Assembly (NCBI RefSeq): GCF_900111935.1 | Contig: NZ_FOYN01000003.1 | Coordinates: 615,800 to 679,799 of the forward strand | Origin: Halorubrum sodomense | Lineage (GTDB): Archaea > Halobacteriota > Halobacteria > Halobacteriales > Haloferacaceae | Length of the DNA stretch: 64,000 nt | Direction: 5' to 3' | In this document: positions 33,838-42,580 of the stretch, piece by piece | How the letters are laid out: each line of letters begins with the position of its first letter | Numbering within the stretch: position 1 is the first letter of the stretch | Position numbers and translations under genes: made by a program | The notes under the pieces: model-generated | The model's input: only the letters and a program-made list of their open reading frames with translations | Database searches by the model: none | What the model was told of the DNA's origin: nothing

Positions 33838-36318
33838 TCAGCCGTCGGCCTCGCCCGTCAGCGACTCGAGCAGGTGGACCGCGGGCGCCTTCGCGAGCGG
33901 GTCGTTCCCGTTACCGCAGTGGGGCGACTGGACGCAGGCCGGGCACCCGCCCTCGCAGTCGCAGGAGTCGATGAGCCGCGCCGTCCGGATCATCAGCTCC
34001 TCGATCCGCCCGTGGCCGCGCCGGGTGAGCCCGACGCCGCCCGGGTACCCGTCGTAGACGAACACCGCCGGCCCCTCGGTGTGCGGGTGGTAGGGCGTGG
34101 AGATCCCGCCTACGTCGGCCCGGTCGCACAGCAGGTGGAACGGGAACAGCGAGATGATCCCGTGTTCGGCCGCGTGGATGCCGCCGTTGAACGCGTACTC
34201 GCCGCCCGGGATCGGTTCGCCGTCGTCGATGCCGCCGGCGTCCGCTCCGTCGCCTGCGTCGCTCTCGCCGCCGGCGTCGGGGTCGGGCGCGCCGCCGTCG
34301 GCGCTGACCTCGGGGTCGCCGGCGGCCTCGTCCCCGAGCGCGTCGCCGAGGCGCCGCATCTCGCGTTCGAGGTCCTCGGGCACGGGGAAGTACAGCGCCT
34401 TCGTCCGCAGCGTCGTCTCCGGGAGGTCGAGCGTCGACTCGCCGAGCGACTCCCCCGTCGCGGCGTCCTTCCGGACGAACCCGGTGATCTGCTCGGTAAC
34501 CGTCACGTCCGCGAATCGGACCGGCACGTCGGGGCGCGCCGAGAGCGCGCGCTCGTCGAGATCGTCGTTCACGACGACGTCCTTGTCGGAGCGCACCTGC
34601 GTGTAGTAGTCGGCCCACGACTGCTGGAGTTCGGCCACGTCGCGGTCGAGGTCCAGCTCCGTCACCTCGTAGGTGCGGCCCTGCTGGTGGTAGATGGCGC
34701 CGGGGTGGGCGTCCCGGAGCGCGTCTGCGACGCCGAGCGTCGCGACCGTGTCGCCGCTCGACCGCTCGACGAGCGATATCTCGCGCTCCTCGGCGGTGCG
34801 GAGGTTCACGGACTGCTGCGGGCTCGACCCCCCGGCGTGGACCCACCGCGTCCCCGCGGTCGCCTCGCGCCGGTTCAGCACGCCCTCGTCGGTGAGGTCC
34901 GCCACCACGCCCGGGAAGGAGTCGCCGAAGAAGCGCTCGTCCTCGGGCGAGAGCCAGTTCTCGTCGGCCGCGCAGGCGACGTGGCCGGGCATGAGCTGGC
35001 CGTTCTCCGGGTCGCAGATCGCGTCCTCCGGCGGCGCGTCGAAGAAGTCGTTCGGGTTGCGCATGAGGTACTGGTCGAGCTGGTCCTCGCCGCCGACCAT
35101 CACCACGAGGGCAGGGTCGTCGCCGCGGCCGGCGCGGCCCGCGCGCTGGTGGGCGGACATCCGCGTGCCGGGGTAGCCGTCCAGAATCACGGCGTCGAGC
35201 CCGCCCACGTCGACGCCGAGTTCGAGGGCGCTCGTCGACCAGACGCCGCGCAGGTCGCCGGCGTGGAGGTCCGCCTCGATCTCGCGGCGCCGGTCGTCCG
35301 TGAGCGCGGCCTGGTACGCGCCGACCTTGCCGGCGAGGTCGCGCTCGCCCCGCTCGCGGAGGTCGCTCGCGCTGTCGGTGGCGTACTGCTCGGCGGTCTG
35401 CCGGGCGCGGGTGAACGCAAGCGTCTGCTGGCCCGCCGTCACGAGGTCGACGAACAGCCGCTTCGACTCCGTGTGGCTCGACTTCCGGCGCCCGCTGCCG
35501 CGCTCCCGCCAGTCGTCGTCGTACTCCGGCGGGTTCCACAGCACCCAGTCGCGCGGCCCCCGACCGGAGGCGTCCTCGTCGACCAGGGTAATCCCGTCCG
35601 GGTCGCGGCCGGTGACGGTCGCGACGTGGTCGACGGGGTTGTTGATCGTCGCCGAACAGCAGACGAACTGCGGCGAGGATCCGAACCGCTCGCACGTCCG
35701 CGCGAGCCGGCGCAGGGTCAGCGCGACCTGCGAGCCGAACACCCCCCGGTAGCTGTGGACCTCGTCGATCACGACGTACTCCAGCGACGAAAAGAACCAG
35801 TCCCAGAGGCGCCCGGCGTACGGCAGCAGCGCGTAGTGGAGCATGTCCGGGTTCGAGAGGAGGACGGTCGGCCGGCGGTCGCGCACGTCCCGCTTCTCCG
35901 ACCGCGAGAGCCGCCCGGTGTACGAGTCGACGGAGACCCGGCTGCCGAAGCCGAGGTCGGCGGCGAGCGCCGACAGCGACTCCTCCTGGTCCGCGATCAG
36001 CGCGTTCTGCGGGCCGACGTACAGCGTCCGCCCGCCGCGGTCCATCGCCGCCTCGAAAGCGGGAACGGTGTACGCGAGCGACTTCCCGCTGGCCGTCTCG
36101 GTCGCGAGGACGACGTCGTCGCCGTCGCGGACCGCCTCGATCGCGTCCGCCTGGTGGCGGTAGAGCCGGTCGATCCCCCGCGACGCGAGCGCGTCGTCGA
36201 GCCGCGGTTCGAGGTCGACGTCCGCGAAATCGGGTTCGCGCGCCGGGATCCGTCGGTGGTCGGCGATCTGTCCCTCGTAGAAGGGGCGGTCCCGCAGCCA
36301 CTCGATGGCGTCGTCCAC
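33838..36318 (-). CDS. DEAD/DEAH-box helicase with DUF1998 domain (MrfA/YprA family)
   Basis: An 826-residue superfamily 2 helicase. Motifs in order: Walker A ATETASGKSLAY near residue 75, DEVHSYRG (motif II), CCSATI (III), then in the second RecA domain ALELGVDVGGLDAVI and HQRAGRAGRG (VI). The C-terminal DUF1998/MZB region holds four Cys in DCEGGCPACVQSPHCGNG, likely a metal site. This architecture is that of Bacillus MrfA (YprA), a 3'-5' DNA helicase for mitomycin-type damage, so a DNA repair role is inferred. The Lhr family is the main alternative, but it lacks this Cys-rich DUF1998 end. An acidic insertion lies near residues 655-690. Confidence 0.9.
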   Translation of the reverse strand: MDDAIEWLRDRPFYEGQIADHRRIPAREPDFADVDLEPRLDDALASRGIDRLYRHQADAIEAVRDGDDVVLATETASGKSLAYTVPAFEAAMDRGGRTLYVGPQNALIADQEESLSALAADLGFGSRVSVDSYTGRLSRSEKRDVRDRRPTVLLSNPDMLHYALLPYAGRLWDWFFSSLEYVVIDEVHSYRGVFGSQVALTLRRLARTCERFGSSPQFVCCSATINNPVDHVATVTGRDPDGITLVDEDASGRGPRDWVLWNPPEYDDDWRERGSGRRKSSHTESKRLFVDLVTAGQQTLAFTRARQTAEQYATDSASDLRERGERDLAGKVGAYQAALTDDRRREIEADLHAGDLRGVWSTSALELGVDVGGLDAVILDGYPGTRMSAHQRAGRAGRGDDPALVVMVGGEDQLDQYLMRNPNDFFDAPPEDAICDPENGQLMPGHVACAADENWLSPEDERFFGDSFPGVVADLTDEGVLNRREATAGTRWVHAGGSSPQQSVNLRTAEEREISLVERSSGDTVATLGVADALRDAHPGAIYHQQGRTYEVTELDLDRDVAELQQSWADYYTQVRSDKDVVVNDDLDERALSARPDVPVRFADVTVTEQITGFVRKDAATGESLGESTLDLPETTLRTKALYFPVPEDLEREMRRLGDALGDEAAGDPEVSADGGAPDPDAGGESDAGDGADAGGIDDGEPIPGGEYAFNGGIHAAEHGIISLFPFHLLCDRADVGGISTPYHPHTEGPAVFVYDGYPGGVGLTRRGHGRIEELMIRTARLIDSCDCEGGCPACVQSPHCGNGNDPLAKAPAVHLLESLTGEADG

Positions 36319-36391
36319 GGTTACGGAACCCTGGGGTCGGCGGGGCCTAACGGTTGCGGTGGCGACGCGGCGGGTGCGAGGGTGCCGACCC

Positions 36392-37057
36392 TCAGTCGTC
36401 CGCCGGTGACGGTGACGGCGCGGCGTCGACGGAAAGGGCCCCGGAGAGCGGCTCCGTCGGTCCCTCGCGGGCGAGCGGCGGCCAGCGGACCTCGGTCGCG
36501 ATCGGATCGTCGAGGTCGAGCCGCATCCGGAGGTCTCCGCGGCGCTCGACGACCTCGAACCCGACCGTCCGGTAGACGTTCCGGGCGACGCGGTTGCCGG
36601 TCTCGACGTGGAGTTCGATCCCCTCGCGGCCGGCAGCGGCGGCGTTTGCGATCACGTGGCGGCACAGCTCCGTCCCCACGCCGCGGTCCTGCGCGTCCGG
36701 ATGAACGAAGACGGCGAGTTCGGGGACCGCCGCGCCGGTCGGCGTGTACATGGCGTGGCCGAAGAGCTCGCCGTCCCGCTCCGCGACGACGTTGTTCCCC
36801 TCGGTCAGCATCGATCGGATCCAGTCGGCGCAGCGCCGCCGGCTCACGGGCGGGAGCCCCTGCGCGCGGTCCGTCCGGTCGAACCGCTCGTACATCTCGG
36901 CGAGGAACGGTTCGTCCCCCTCGACCGCGGGACGAATCGTCCAGCGCGCGCCCTCCTTGTCGACGAACCGCGGACAGCGCGGCGGGCAGTGCGGCGTCCC
37001 CTCGCACTCGCTGCCGTCCCACCCGTCGCAGGCGGCGATGGCGGTATCCGAGGTCAT
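36392..37057 (-). CDS. GNAT family N-acetyltransferase
   Basis: A 221-residue protein. The first ~30 residues are Cys-rich (four Cys in CDGWDGSECEGTPHCPPRC), possibly a small metal knuckle. The GNAT domain (about 38-180) has the acetyl-CoA motif A as VFVHPDAQDRGVGTELCRHV, followed by ARNVYRTVGFEVVERR. A disordered tail of about 35 residues ends the protein. The acceptor is unknown. It sits 74 bases upstream of the helicase gene in the same direction, so they may be co-transcribed. Confidence 0.85.
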   Translation of the reverse strand: MTSDTAIAACDGWDGSECEGTPHCPPRCPRFVDKEGARWTIRPAVEGDEPFLAEMYERFDRTDRAQGLPPVSRRRCADWIRSMLTEGNNVVAERDGELFGHAMYTPTGAAVPELAVFVHPDAQDRGVGTELCRHVIANAAAAGREGIELHVETGNRVARNVYRTVGFEVVERRGDLRMRLDLDDPIATEVRWPPLAREGPTEPLSGALSVDAAPSPSPADD

Positions 37058-37165
37058 GTCTCCGCGTTAGCGGCGCGTCGGGTTATAGGGAGACAACGAC
37101 TTTCACGGAGTGAGAACGGGTGACGACCGCCTCCGACGAGCCACGATCCGGAAGGGACAGAGCGG

Positions 37166-37954
37166 CTACTCTCGGATCAGCACGATCCCTTCGCGGAACA
37201 CCGCGTGGTTCGGGACGACGTGTTCCTCGCCGTCCGTCTCGATGTGGGTGACGAACAGGTCGACCTCCTGAACGATGCCGCGCTCGCCGGCGACCCGCAC
37301 CTCGTCGCCGATACCGTACGGCTGTCGCAGGAGGAGGAAGACGCCGGCCGCGGCCGAGGCGACGAGGTCCTTCGTCGCGAGCGCGGTGAACAGCACGACC
37401 GCGAACGCGTACGCCGCGAGCAGCACGACGAGCGCGAGCGTCTGGACGCCGACCTGTCCGAGCGCGACGAGCGCCGCGACGTACACCACGCTGTACTTCA
37501 CGAGCGTGGGGAGCACCCCGAGTTCCGGGAGTTTGATCCCGCGAAGCCGCTCGGCGACGAGCAGCTCGGTCTTATCGCCGACGACGATCCCGACGATGAG
37601 GACGATCACGGCGACGAACAGCCGCGGGAGGAACGCCGCGACGCCGGACCAGAACCGGTCGAGGTAGTTCACGTCCGCGACGGTCAGAGCGACGATGACG
37701 GTGACGGCGACGATGAAGTAGCTGGACAGCTGCGCTAAGATCCGCACCGTCGAGGTGTCGAACTCGCGGGCCGTCCGCTCGAAGGCGGTCCCCTCGATGA
37801 CTTCGGGGACGCCGGCGCGGCGGAGCAGTCGGCGGTTGATCACCCCAGTGAGGTACGCTAACACGAGTCCCAACAGGAGGACGCCGAGCGCCAGCCAGAT
37901 CCGGTACGGGACGTTTGCGAGGAACTCGGGGACGGTGATCTGGGCCGCGGACAT
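37166..37954 (-). CDS. MscS-type mechanosensitive ion channel
   Basis: A 262-residue membrane channel. A first helix spans residues 17-38. A conserved-TM-helix repeat region is at ~70-190 (several hydrophobic segments). The MscS beta domain follows: GVFLLLRQPYGIGDEVRVAGERGIVQEVDLFVTHIETDGEEHVVPNHAVF. It lacks the larger C-terminal cage of bacterial MscS. Its start is three bases after the dacZ stop, so the two are one operon. The pairing points to turgor or ion release coupled to c-di-AMP. Confidence 0.87.
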   Translation of the reverse strand: MSAAQITVPEFLANVPYRIWLALGVLLLGLVLAYLTGVINRRLLRRAGVPEVIEGTAFERTAREFDTSTVRILAQLSSYFIVAVTVIVALTVADVNYLDRFWSGVAAFLPRLFVAVIVLIVGIVVGDKTELLVAERLRGIKLPELGVLPTLVKYSVVYVAALVALGQVGVQTLALVVLLAAYAFAVVLFTALATKDLVASAAAGVFLLLRQPYGIGDEVRVAGERGIVQEVDLFVTHIETDGEEHVVPNHAVFREGIVLIRE

Positions 37955-37957
37955 GGG

Positions 37958-38767
37958 TCAGTACTCCTCCGGATCGATCTCCAAGACGAGTTCGCCCGCC
38001 TTGAACGCGCGGACGAGCCCGTCGGACTCGGAGAGCACGATCGAAGTCGAGTTGGTGTCGCGGGTGATCGCCGCGCCGGACATGTGGCGCGCGCCGAGCC
38101 CCTTCGGGATGTCGACGCCCTCGGCGGCGGGTTCGAGGTATCGGTACGCGGAGACGATCTTCCCGGAATCGGAGACGACGAACGCGCCGTCGAGCCGCGA
38201 GAACTCCTTTAACATCACGTTCACGATGGGGTCGCCGACGTGGACGTGACTCTTCTCGAAGGGGTTGTACGACAGCGGCCGCGACTTGTTCATCACCTTC
38301 CCCGCGTCCCCGACGACGAACAGGGCGCCCACCGGCTTCCCCTTCTGTCCCTTCTGCCCGAGTTCGATCGCGACCTCGAACACGTCGCGGATGACGCTCG
38401 GCTCCGCCCGGGAGTTGGCGAACAGGTCGTAGATACCGGTGTGGATCCCCTCGTCGACGGTGACGCGGATCACCGCGTCCGAGCCGCCGTCGAACACCGA
38501 GGCGACGCAGGCCACCTCGTCGCCCTCGGCGAGCAGGCCCTCGTCCATCGCGCCCTCGATACCGAACCGGATCCGGTCTTTGACGTTGTCGAACGGGAGC
38601 GGGAGCTCGACGAACGTCTCGGCGTCGACGTCGTTGTCGGGCGCGACGACGACGACCTCGACCCCGTCGTCCGCGAACCGGTCGTAGAAGGAACTCGTCG
38701 GGGAGAACAGCAGCGCGGCGTCCACGTCCGAGACGAGGTCCGCCAGGTGGTCGGTGAGCGAGGCCAT
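37958..38767 (-). CDS. dacZ: Diadenylate cyclase DacZ
   Basis: A 269-residue enzyme that makes the second messenger c-di-AMP from two ATP. The N-terminal alpha/beta domain (residues 1-~115) is the archaeal DacZ-specific part. The C-terminal DisA_N (DAC) domain has GKPVGALFVVGD, the catalytic motif LDGAFVVSDSG and the ATP-binding GARHMSGAAITRDTNS. In Haloferax volcanii DacZ is the c-di-AMP synthase, its level is critical, and it is connected to osmotic behaviour. The downstream mscS gene supports this link. The ATG at 38767 starts the conserved domain. Confidence 0.95.
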   Translation of the reverse strand: MASLTDHLADLVSDVDAALLFSPTSSFYDRFADDGVEVVVVAPDNDVDAETFVELPLPFDNVKDRIRFGIEGAMDEGLLAEGDEVACVASVFDGGSDAVIRVTVDEGIHTGIYDLFANSRAEPSVIRDVFEVAIELGQKGQKGKPVGALFVVGDAGKVMNKSRPLSYNPFEKSHVHVGDPIVNVMLKEFSRLDGAFVVSDSGKIVSAYRYLEPAAEGVDIPKGLGARHMSGAAITRDTNSTSIVLSESDGLVRAFKAGELVLEIDPEEY

Positions 38768-38902
38768 TATCACGGGAGACAGGTGGAGTCCGTATAGTCG
38801 TTGCGTCGTGCGGGCGTCTGACGCCCGTTCGGAGGTCCGACGGAGCACCGCGGACCGGATTCCCGCGCGACTTTTATCCGCGAGTCGACTACCCGGGCGT
38901 AC

Positions 38903-40015
38903 ATGGCGACTCGCGAGGCCCTCTGGGAGTACCGGAACCGGTTCGGCGACGCCTTCGGACGGACGTACTTCCGGCGGTTCGGGGCGGGCGTCGTCTCCAG
39001 CGTCGGGCTCGGCACCTACCTCGGCGAGCCGACGCCCGCCGTCGACGAGGCCTCGCGCGAGTCGGTCGAACTGGCCCTCCGGTCGGGCGTGAACCACGTC
39101 GACACCGCTGTCAACTACCGCTGCGGCCGCGCCGAGCGCGTGGTCGGGGAGGCGCTCCGAGGCGCGCCGGTCGACCGCGAGTCAGTGGTCGTCGCGACGA
39201 AGGGCGGCTTCCTCCCGTTCGACGGCGAGCGCCCGGCCGATCCGAGCGCGTACGTCCGCGAGCGGTTCGTCGAGCCCGGGATCGTCGGCCCTGAGGACCT
39301 CGCGAACGGCGCGCACGCGATGACGCCGGACTACCTGGAGTGGTCGCTCGACCGCTCGCTCGACCGGCTCGGCCTCGAATCCGTCGACTGCTACTACGTC
39401 CACAACCCGGAGACCCAGCTCGCCGCCCGCTCGCGAGACGACGTGTACGACGCGCTCGAAGCCGCCTTCGAGGCCCTCGAACGCCGACGGGCCGCGGGCG
39501 ACGTCGGCGCGTACGGCGTCGCCACGTGGAGCGCGTTCCGCGTCCCGGACGGCGACGACGGCTACCTCTCGCTCGCCGACGTCCTCTCGCGGGCCGAGGC
39601 CGCCGGCGAGGCGGTCGGCCCCGACGACGACCACGGGTTCGAGGCGATTCAGCTCCCCTTCAACGTCGCGATGGCGGACGCGTTCACGCGGCGGAACCAG
39701 CCCGCACCGCCGGGTTCGGACGGCGACGGTCCCGTCTCGACCCTCGAATTCGCCCACGAGGCCGGACTCTCCGTCGTGACGAGCGCGAGCATCGGGCAGG
39801 GCGAGCTGGCGGTCGAGGGCGCGATCCCCGCCGACGTCGACGCGACGCTCGCCGGGGAGACGCCGGCCCAGCGCGCGCTCAACTTCGCGCGGAGCGCCCC
39901 GGGCGTCACCTCGTCGCTCGTCGGGACGACCGATCCCGACCACGTCCGCGAGAACGTCGCCGCCGGCACCTTCGACCCGCTCGGCGCGTCGGCGTTCGAC
40001 GCCGTCTTCGAGTGA
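38903..40015 (+). CDS. Aldo/keto reductase
   Basis: A 370-residue NAD(P)H-dependent aldo/keto reductase with a TIM barrel. The catalytic tetrad is visible: D67 and Y72 in HVDTAVNYRCGRAE, K100 in VVVATKGGF, and a His in YYVHNPETQ. The C-terminal cofactor region reads GVTSSLVGTTDPDHVRENV. The substrate is unknown. The TTTTATCC box at 38872-38879 is about 25-30 bases before the ATG. It is divergent from dacZ. Confidence 0.9.
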   Translation: MATREALWEYRNRFGDAFGRTYFRRFGAGVVSSVGLGTYLGEPTPAVDEASRESVELALRSGVNHVDTAVNYRCGRAERVVGEALRGAPVDRESVVVATKGGFLPFDGERPADPSAYVRERFVEPGIVGPEDLANGAHAMTPDYLEWSLDRSLDRLGLESVDCYYVHNPETQLAARSRDDVYDALEAAFEALERRRAAGDVGAYGVATWSAFRVPDGDDGYLSLADVLSRAEAAGEAVGPDDDHGFEAIQLPFNVAMADAFTRRNQPAPPGSDGDGPVSTLEFAHEAGLSVVTSASIGQGELAVEGAIPADVDATLAGETPAQRALNFARSAPGVTSSLVGTTDPDHVRENVAAGTFDPLGASAFDAVFE

Positions 40016-40075
40016 GCGGGCGGCCGCGACCGCGCGAGCAAAAAACGTTTGTCGGGACCGGCCCAAGCCGGGCGC

Positions 40076-40750
40076 ATGTCCCCCACGCGACGAGCCCTCC
40101 TCGGTAGCGCGGCGCTCGGGGTCGCCGGCGCGCTCGCCGGCTGCCTCGGCGGCGGCGCGGGCGACGCGAACGATCCGGAGGCGGAGTCCGACCGGCGACA
40201 GACGTCGGGGACGGACTCGGACCCGACCGTGGTGAAGCCGCGGAACCCCGACGGCGAGAGCGTCCTTCTCGACGGGAGCGAGACGAACGGCGCGGGCGAG
40301 CCGGTCCCGATCGGGCGAGAGCTCGTCACGAGCGCGAGCCGGGCGAACGAGCTGTTGGTCGCCGAGGGCGTCGGTGACGCGGACCGCGAGCGGACCCGGA
40401 CCTTCCTCGACGAGACCGACTACGACGCGGAGACGGTGTACGTCTCGCAGGGGGGCGTCCGGTCGTGTCAGCGCCTCGTGATCCACTCGGTTTCGTGGCG
40501 GCCCGGACACGTCGAGTACGAGTACTGCCGCGAGCTCAGGCCACCCGACGAGGCGTGCGAGGCGGACGCGGGGGTCGCCCTCGCGTTGCTCTTCCGGCTG
40601 CCGGTCGCGCTCGACGGGCGGCTCACCGGCTCCGGCTCCAGCGGGCGCACCCCGTGTCGGACCACGGAGACGGAGTACGCGGTGATCGACGGGAACGCGA
40701 CCGTGCCCGGGAACGAGACGGCGATCGACGAGGGAGGTGACGCCTCGTGA
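40076..40750 (+). CDS. Tat-exported lipoprotein of unknown function
   Basis: A 224-residue protein. The N-terminus PTRRALLGSAALGVAGALAGC has a twin-arginine-type start, hydrophobic core and lipobox (LAGC), so it should be exported and lipid-anchored. The mature part begins with a Gly/Asp-rich linker. It contains three further Cys (SCQRLVIHS, YCRELRP, DEACEAD), which could form a disulfide or bind metal outside the cell. I recognise no family. It overlaps the next lipoprotein gene by four bases. Confidence 0.78.
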   Translation: MSPTRRALLGSAALGVAGALAGCLGGGAGDANDPEAESDRRQTSGTDSDPTVVKPRNPDGESVLLDGSETNGAGEPVPIGRELVTSASRANELLVAEGVGDADRERTRTFLDETDYDAETVYVSQGGVRSCQRLVIHSVSWRPGHVEYEYCRELRPPDEACEADAGVALALLFRLPVALDGRLTGSGSSGRTPCRTTETEYAVIDGNATVPGNETAIDEGGDAS

Positions 40751-42102
40751 CGGAACGCCTGACCCGACGCGACGCGCTCGCCGCCGCCGGGGCGGTCGCG
40801 CTCGGGTCGCTCGCCGGCTGTTCCGGCGGGGGGAGCGAGCCCGAGTTCTGGGACGACCCGCCGTCGCTCGACGTCGAGCGCGTCCCGAGCGAGTTCGACG
40901 AGCCGGTCCCGGAGCCCCCGCGGCTCGTTCCGGTCGATTTCGAGCCCGGGGTGGCGGCGGCGTTCGCGGACCGCGTCGACCGCCTGCTCAGTCCGATACC
41001 GGAGCCGCTGACCGCCGAGACGCTTCCGAACGGCGAGATCCGCGAGCGGATCGAAGCGGAGCGGACGGCGGCTCGGAAGTCGGTCCCGGGCTCGGACGAG
41101 TCGCTGCCACCGCTGCGGACCGCAGAGCGGTACACCGCGGCGCGAGATCACGCCGCGACCGCCGTCGGCACGTGGGCCGCCGTGACAGTCGAGGGCGATC
41201 CGTCGCAAGTGGCCGCCGACGTCGGGACGGTCCGCCGACGCGTGGCCGAGACGCTGGACGCGCTACCCGGGCCCGCAGCGGACCCGCCGGCCGGCGCCGC
41301 GATCTACGGGCCGATCGAGCGCTGGTACGACGAGGCGCAGCGGCGGACGCTGGTCGGCGGGGGCGCCGACCCCGATCGCCGCGCGAATCCGATTCGGACG
41401 GGCGAGTCCGTCGGTGACGTCGAGCGGGTCCAGTCGTCCGTCGAGGCGGGGCGGTACCTCCGCGACCGGTATCGGGCGTCGCTCGCTGCCCCGGAACCGG
41501 TCGAAGCGGCCCTCCGCCGCGAGGCGAAACGGCTCGGCCGCGAGGTCGGCGAACGGCTCGAGGCGCTCCACGGCGAGGACGTGGAGGAGATCCGATCGAA
41601 CCCCGGAACCGAGTCGTTGCTCGACGAACGACCCGTCCCGCGGGACGCGCCGAGCGTCTCGCTGCTCTCGACCGCCGGCTACCGGGCGTTCGAGAACCTC
41701 TGGTTCGCACCGATTCCGGTCGGGAACTACGAGCCGGAACACCCTGCGACCGCGCTCGTACGGACGCTCCTGCTCCGCGTTCGACTCCGGGGACTCGACG
41801 TCGTCGCGTCCCGGATAGAGGCGGGCGAGACGATGTTTCCCGCGGACGCCGCCGCGGTCGGCGCGGCGCGCGACGCGGCGATCGAGTCGACCGCGTCGCT
41901 CGCGTCGAGCGCGAATCCGCTGGACCGGTGGCTGGCGACGCAGTTCCGTCCGTTGTTCGAGGAGCCCGACGGGGCCCTCACAGCGGCCGAGCGGGACGCT
42001 CATCGGGTGGTCGAGGCGTACACCGCGTACCGGTGGATAGAGACGGTCACGGGCGAGGCGCGAGCGGTGACCGAGTCGGTCGCGGCCGCGTTCGACTCCT
42101 GA
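40747..42102 (+). CDS. Second Tat-type lipoprotein, large, unknown function
   Basis: A 451-residue protein starting at a GTG (40747) inside GTGA, which also provides the stop of the preceding gene, so the two are translationally coupled. The signal is RLTRRDALAAAGAVALGSLAGC, with twin Arg and lipobox. The mature protein is largely helical, acidic and Arg-rich, with no transmembrane segment after the signal. I know no family or motif for it. The tight coupling suggests the two lipoproteins form one surface complex. Confidence 0.78.
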   Translation: MTERLTRRDALAAAGAVALGSLAGCSGGGSEPEFWDDPPSLDVERVPSEFDEPVPEPPRLVPVDFEPGVAAAFADRVDRLLSPIPEPLTAETLPNGEIRERIEAERTAARKSVPGSDESLPPLRTAERYTAARDHAATAVGTWAAVTVEGDPSQVAADVGTVRRRVAETLDALPGPAADPPAGAAIYGPIERWYDEAQRRTLVGGGADPDRRANPIRTGESVGDVERVQSSVEAGRYLRDRYRASLAAPEPVEAALRREAKRLGREVGERLEALHGEDVEEIRSNPGTESLLDERPVPRDAPSVSLLSTAGYRAFENLWFAPIPVGNYEPEHPATALVRTLLLRVRLRGLDVVASRIEAGETMFPADAAAVGAARDAAIESTASLASSANPLDRWLATQFRPLFEEPDGALTAAERDAHRVVEAYTAYRWIETVTGEARAVTESVAAAFDS

Positions 42103-42164
42103 TCGGATTCGATCGCGGTGCGCGAGGGGGAAAGAGAGACGTCGGAAGCAGCGAGGGGAGACCG

Positions 42165-42335
42165 TCAGCGAAGCTCCTTGAACCGGCTTCCGCACTCCGG
42201 ACAGATCCGGACCGCGAACACCTCGTCGGGGTCGTTCTCCTTTTTTAATACCTTGTCGCAGTCGGCGCAGTTGAGCCGCTCGTAGGTGTCCTTGACGAGG
42301 TCGCCGTCGCGGAGCCCCTTGCGCGTGGATTTCAT
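42165..42335 (-). CDS. HVO_0758-type zinc finger microprotein
   Basis: A 56-residue protein with two CxxC knuckles, LNCADCDKVL and RICPECGSRF, spaced to bind one zinc. The start MKSTRKGLRDGDLVKDTY and the central ENDPDEVFAVR match what I recall of the HVO_0758 zinc finger family of haloarchaea. Functions of these proteins are still open (possible RNA or DNA binding and phenotypes in biofilm or stress were examined for related ones). The ATG at 42335 was chosen over a longer open frame that runs into the tandem repeat. Confidence 0.82.
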   Translation of the reverse strand: MKSTRKGLRDGDLVKDTYERLNCADCDKVLKKENDPDEVFAVRICPECGSRFKELR

Positions 42336-42455
42336 ACCCCGCCGTTCGTCGGCGGGGCGGATAAAAACCCCGTACGACAGCGGTCTGACGCGTCTGCCGA
42401 TACCGACGCCGAGACGGGTCGGGCGGCGAGACCGATACCCGGTTTCACGGCGCCG

Positions 42456-42541
42456 CACTCGGCCGCGTCCGTGGCGTCCGCGCTCGGCCGCGTCCGTGGC
42501 GTCCGCGCTCGGCCGCGTCCGTAACGTCCGCGCTCGGCCGC
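42456..42541. repeat. 25-bp tandem repeat (3.4 copies) upstream of an MFS gene
   Basis: The unit GCGCTCGGCCGCGTCCGTGG plus CGTCC has period 25 (CTCGG at 42458, 42483, 42508 and 42533). The last full copy has GTAACG for GTGGCG. It lies between two divergent genes. Confidence 0.9.
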
Positions 42542-42580
42542 TTTCGCAACCCTTGTGTCCGGGCGCGGGGAATCGCCGCC

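Noticed and set aside
31550-34057. An 835-codon plus-strand open frame across the repeat array and photolyase gene
   Set aside because: It begins in the tandem array and is antisense to photolyase; no motif or start context.
33811-37113. An 1100-codon open frame on the plus strand opposite the helicase and GNAT genes
   Set aside because: It is a mirror of real genes on the other strand, rich in Arg/Val/Gly with no domain; the minus-strand helicase has every expected motif.
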